This document shows positions 61,132-64,000 of a DNA stretch of 64,000 bases, one piece after another. The DNA lies in assembly GCF_000718165.1 (NCBI RefSeq), contig NZ_JOEY01000014.1:124001-188000 (forward strand), in the 5' to 3' direction. Below the pieces are notes generated by a model. It ran no database searches. It had not been told where the DNA came from and saw only the letters and a program-made list of their open reading frames with translations. The position numbers and the translations under genes were made by a program. The stretch is from Streptomyces fulvoviolaceus (lineage in GTDB: Bacteria; Actinomycetota; Actinomycetes; Streptomycetales; Streptomycetaceae). Each line of letters starts with the position of its first letter. Position 1 is the stretch's first letter.

Positions 61132-62491
61132 CTCCAAGGACCTCAGCCAGACCGCGTACGACCACCTGTGGATGCACTTCACCCGCATGTCCTCGTACGA
61201 GAACTCCCCCGTCCCCACGATCGTCCGGGGCGAGGGCACCTACATCTACGACGACAAGGGCAAGCGCTACCTCGACGGTCTCGCGGGCCTGTTCGTGGTC
61301 CAGGCCGGCCACGGTCGCGTGGAGCTCGCCGAGGCAGCCTTCAAGCAGGCGCAGGAGCTGGCGTTCTTCCCGGTGTGGTCCTACGCCCACCCGAAGGCCG
61401 TGGAACTGGCGGAGCGTCTGGCCCACCACGCCCCGGGCGACCTGAACAAGGTCTTCTTCACCACCGGCGGCGGCGAGGCCGTCGAGACCGCCTGGAAGCT
61501 CGCCAAGCAGTACTTCAAGCTCACCGGCAAGCCCACCAAGTACAAGGTCATCTCCCGCGCAGTCGCCTACCACGGCACCCCGCAGGGCGCCCTCTCCATC
61601 ACCGGCCTGCCGGCTCTGAAGGCCCCCTTCGAGCCGCTCGTCCCGGGCGCGCACAAGGTCCCGAACACGAACATCTACAGGGCGCCGCTCTTCGGCGACG
61701 ACCCGGAAGCCTTCGGCCGCTGGGCCGCCGACCAGATCGAGCAGCAGATCCTCATGGAGGGCCCGGACACCGTCGCCGCGGTCTTCCTGGAGCCGGTGCA
61801 GAACGCCGGCGGCTGCTTCCCGCCGCCGCCGGGTTACTTCCAGCGGGTCAGGGAAATCTGCGACCAGTACGACGTACTCCTGGTCTCCGACGAGGTCATC
61901 TGCGCCTTCGGCCGCCTCGGCACGATGTTCGCCTGCGACAAGTTCGACTACGTCCCGGACATGATCACCTGCGCCAAGGGCATGACCTCGGGCTACTCCC
62001 CGATCGGCGCCTGCATCATCTCCGACCGCCTGGCCGAGCCGTTCTACAAGGGCGACAACACCTTCCTGCACGGCTACACCTTCGGCGGCCACCCGGTCTC
62101 CGCGGCGGTCGGCCTCGCCAACCTCGACCTGTTCGAGCGCGAGGGCCTCAACCAGCACGTGCTCGACAACGAGGGCGCGTTCCGCTCGACCCTGGAGAAG
62201 CTGCACGACCTGCCGATCGTCGGCGACGTCCGCGGCAACGGCTTCTTCTACGGCATCGAGCTGGTGAAGGACAAGGTCACCAAGGAGTCCTTCACCGACG
62301 AGGAGACCGAGCGCGTCCTGTACGGCTTCCTCTCCAAGGCGCTCTACGACAACGGCCTGTACTGCCGTGCCGACGACCGCGGCGACCCGGTCGTCCAGCT
62401 CGCCCCGCCGCTGATCTCCAACCAGGAGACGTTCGACGAGATCGAGCAGATCCTGCGCGCGACGCTGACGGAGGCGTGGACGAAGCTCTGA
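61127..62491 (+). CDS. Class III aminotransferase, probable polyamine:pyruvate/2-oxoglutarate aminotransferase
   Basis: 454-residue PLP enzyme: GTYIYDDKGKRYLDGLAGLF, TTGGGEAVETAWKLAKQY, VAYHGTPQGALS, EPVQNAGG, and VSDEVICAFGRLG. The PLP lysine is Lys284 in TCAKGMTSGY. The N-terminal WMHFTRMSSYE and overall form fit the omega-aminotransferase group that takes putrescine or other diamines. Product aldehydes would go to the divergent aldehyde dehydrogenase. The GTG 61127 lies in a duplicated junction just after the Lrp gene, with which it is cotranscribed. Exact amine donor is inferred. Confidence 0.92.
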   Translation: MSSKDLSQTAYDHLWMHFTRMSSYENSPVPTIVRGEGTYIYDDKGKRYLDGLAGLFVVQAGHGRVELAEAAFKQAQELAFFPVWSYAHPKAVELAERLAHHAPGDLNKVFFTTGGGEAVETAWKLAKQYFKLTGKPTKYKVISRAVAYHGTPQGALSITGLPALKAPFEPLVPGAHKVPNTNIYRAPLFGDDPEAFGRWAADQIEQQILMEGPDTVAAVFLEPVQNAGGCFPPPPGYFQRVREICDQYDVLLVSDEVICAFGRLGTMFACDKFDYVPDMITCAKGMTSGYSPIGACIISDRLAEPFYKGDNTFLHGYTFGGHPVSAAVGLANLDLFEREGLNQHVLDNEGAFRSTLEKLHDLPIVGDVRGNGFFYGIELVKDKVTKESFTDEETERVLYGFLSKALYDNGLYCRADDRGDPVVQLAPPLISNQETFDEIEQILRATLTEAWTKL

Positions 62492-62527
62492 TCGTCCGAA
62501 GGGATCTTCCTTAGGGATGATCAACAA

Positions 62528-62573
62528 CGGCCCCGGTACCGCCCGTTCGAGTGAGAAACGGGCACCCGGGGCC
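62528..62573 (+). terminator. Terminator after the aminotransferase
   Basis: CGGCCCCGG...CCGCCCGTT pairs with AACGGGCA...CCCGGGGCCG around GAGTGAG. Two stem segments with a small internal bulge, 36 bases after the stop. Confidence 0.75.
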
Positions 62574-62692
62574 GCGTACTGTCCGGGCTCCTCCCGTGAA
62601 CTGCCTAGCGTGCCGAGTGACCGATCGGCCCTGCCTTCGTTCCCCCGCACGGGGGATTTGGCCGGGAAAAGGATCTGAACGAGGTGTACGCG

Positions 62693-63433
62693 ATGGTGGC
62701 CCCGCCGGACAACGACGTGCTCTGGGCACGCGCCCTCCACTTCACTCACAAGGACGGCTCGCCCGCGCTCAGCGGAGTCTCGCTCGGCGTCCAGGAGGGC
62801 GAGATCCTCGCCATCGGCGGTCCGCGCGGGAGCGGCAAGACGACCCTCCTGCGGTGTCTGTCCGGTCTGGTCCCGGCGCAGCGCGGCGAGGTCTGGTTCA
62901 ACAGCGCGCCCGTGCACACCCTGGGCCCGATGGCCCGCGAACGCCTGCGCCGCGACCGCTTCGGCTGGATCGACCCGGCCCCGGTGCTCGTCCCCGAGCT
63001 CAACGTCTGGGAGAACGCCGCCCTCCCCCTGATGCTCCGCGGCACCGGCCGCCGCCGTGCCAAGACGGCCGCCCTGGAGTGGCTGGAGCGCCTCGACATC
63101 GGCGACAAGACCCGCAAGCGCCCGCACGAACTGACCCAGCCGGAACGCCAGCGCGTCTGCATCGCCCGGGCCCTGGCCCCCGCGCCGACGGTCCTCTTCG
63201 CCGACGAGCCGACAGCGCCCCTGCACCGCGCGGACCGGGCGCACGTCCTGCGCACCCTCACCACGGCAGCCCGCTCGCACGGCATCACGGTCGTGCTGGC
63301 CACCCACGAGGCGGAGACCGCGGCCCTCGCGGACCGCACGGTCTCGCTCCTGGACGGACGCCGCGTGAACACCGTGCACCTGCCCCCGGTCACCGAGTCG
63401 GAAGGCCGGGCCGCGTGCTCGCTCTCCGTCTGA
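62693..63433 (+). CDS. ABC transporter ATPase with altered signature motif
   Basis: 246-residue ATPase of the LolD/MacB-like export class. Walker A GPRGSGKTTL (about 45-54), Walker B VLFADEPTAPLH, and switch His in LATHEAE are present. The signature normally LSGGQ reads LTQPERQRVCIARAL here, lacking the glycines. Activity may be reduced or need a partner. I chose ATG 62693 with GAGG eight bases upstream; GTG 62684 is the alternative. The permease gene begins inside its last codons, so the two form one exporter-like system. Substrate unknown. Confidence 0.88.
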   Translation: MVAPPDNDVLWARALHFTHKDGSPALSGVSLGVQEGEILAIGGPRGSGKTTLLRCLSGLVPAQRGEVWFNSAPVHTLGPMARERLRRDRFGWIDPAPVLVPELNVWENAALPLMLRGTGRRRAKTAALEWLERLDIGDKTRKRPHELTQPERQRVCIARALAPAPTVLFADEPTAPLHRADRAHVLRTLTTAARSHGITVVLATHEAETAALADRTVSLLDGRRVNTVHLPPVTESEGRAACSLSV

Positions 63434-64000
63434 CCCGCGGCGCCCACCCCGCCGTACAGCTGCGCCGCCTCCTGGTGGCGGTGGCCTCGGCGGGCACGGG
63501 CTTCCTCCTCCTGTGCACCCTCGGCTACGCGATCGGCCACCCGGACGACCCCACGGCCTCCGTCCTCCGCCTGGCGTGGTGCCTGACGCCGCTGGCCGCC
63601 ACGGTGTACTTCGCGGTGGCGGTGGCCCGCACGGACCCCGGCACCCGCCCCCGCCCCGGCCTCGCGGCGATCGGCCTCGGCCCCGGCCGCCTGATGGCGA
63701 TCTCGGCGGCGACGACGGCCCTGTCCTGCCTCCTCGGCTCCATGCTGGCCCTGCTGTTCTTCCTGCACCTGCGCGGCGACCTGACGGGGATGCCGTTCGA
63801 CGGAGCGGGAGCGGAGTTCCTGGCCGCGGACGAGTCGCTGCCGCTCCCGGCAGCCCTGACGTTGCTGGGCCTGGTACCGGCGATCGCATCGGTGGCGGTG
63901 GGGCTGGTTCTCCGTCCACGGGACGACAGGCCGGCGTCGGCGCGGAACGCTTCGCGGTCGTACGGCCGCTTCGGGGCGTACGGCACGTCGGTGGCCAAGG
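63415..64000 (+). CDS. ABC transporter permease (partial, runs off the right edge)
   Basis: At least 195 residues from GTG 63415, with the C-terminus outside the window. After a short basic start (LALRLTRGAHPAVQLRRLL) come hydrophobic segments at about 20-42, 48-68, 85-110 and 140-162. The pattern fits an FtsX/MacB-like or ABC-2-type membrane protein. It overlaps the ATPase gene by 19 bases and must be its membrane partner. The visible part has no motif fixing the substrate. Confidence 0.8.
   Translation, partial: MLALRLTRGAHPAVQLRRLLVAVASAGTGFLLLCTLGYAIGHPDDPTASVLRLAWCLTPLAATVYFAVAVARTDPGTRPRPGLAAIGLGPGRLMAISAATTALSCLLGSMLALLFFLHLRGDLTGMPFDGAGAEFLAADESLPLPAALTLLGLVPAIASVAVGLVLRPRDDRPASARNASRSYGRFGAYGTSVAK

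Noticed and set aside
61073..63919. A 948-residue minus-strand open frame over the aminotransferase and ABC genes.
   Set aside because: It is antisense to well-recognised genes, has Arg/Gly/Ala-rich composition without any domain, and arises from high-GC codon bias.

Overview
The window is high-GC actinobacterial chromosome DNA, almost certainly Streptomyces. Genes are dense with strong G/C third-position bias and many GTG/TTG starts. There are Tat lipoproteins, PQQ-repeat Ser/Thr kinases, PucR and ECF-sigma regulators, and the dispersed hairpin-bearing intergenic repeats common in this genus. Gene order from about 28 kb to the right end resembles the polyamine-utilisation neighbourhood of the S. 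coelicolor core chromosome. This assignment is from memory and was not computed. No tRNA, rRNA, CRISPR, insertion sequence or prophage was seen.

Layout. 1-6290: three Ser/Thr kinases with C-terminal PQQ/beta-propeller repeats, the middle one a pseudokinase. 6370-24526: a complete-looking xyloglucan utilisation locus. It holds a LacI regulator plus GH31 alpha-xylosidase (+ strand), a minus-strand operon (sugar-binding lipoprotein, two permeases, GH74, GH42, GH95, GH12, secreted chorismate mutase), and a divergent GH3 enzyme. Four copies of one palindrome (core TCGAAGCGCTTCGA) lie in the control regions of the LacI gene, the transporter and GH3. 24626-41181: an aldehyde dehydrogenase, a PucR regulator, a VirD4-like membrane ATPase, gabT, a PAP2 phosphatase, a decayed DUF998 gene, and the minus-strand operon ALDH-potD-potA-potB-potC-FAD oxidoreductase for polyamine uptake and catabolism.

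41362-51501: housekeeping and accessory genes. These are a NADAR protein, two DUF4190 proteins, a COG1816 deaminase (probably aminodeoxyfutalosine deaminase), GDPD, an F420/NADP-reductase-like protein with HxlR, a sigma factor fused to a membrane and extracellular domain, a DD-carboxypeptidase, a membrane protein, and a nitroreductase with IclR. 51508-53489: a four-gene overlapping operon of cell-wall protein, sortase, ECF sigma and membrane partner. 53616-58900: a LuxR remnant, an SGNH hydrolase with in-frame repeats, a second PotD-like lipoprotein, a two-component system and a secreted protein. 58982-62491: the second polyamine block (ALDH / Lrp regulator / aminotransferase). 62693-64000: an ABC exporter-like ATPase and its permease, cut by the window edge.

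How the genes work together. Secreted GH74 and GH12 would cut xyloglucan. The importer, which lacks its own ATPase, would bring the oligosaccharides in. GH95, GH42, GH31 and GH3, none with a signal peptide, would strip fucose, galactose, xylose and glucose in the cytoplasm under LacI control. The Pot transporter, FAD oxidoreductase, aldehyde dehydrogenases, the PLP aminotransferase and GabT would carry polyamines through 4-aminobutyrate towards succinate.
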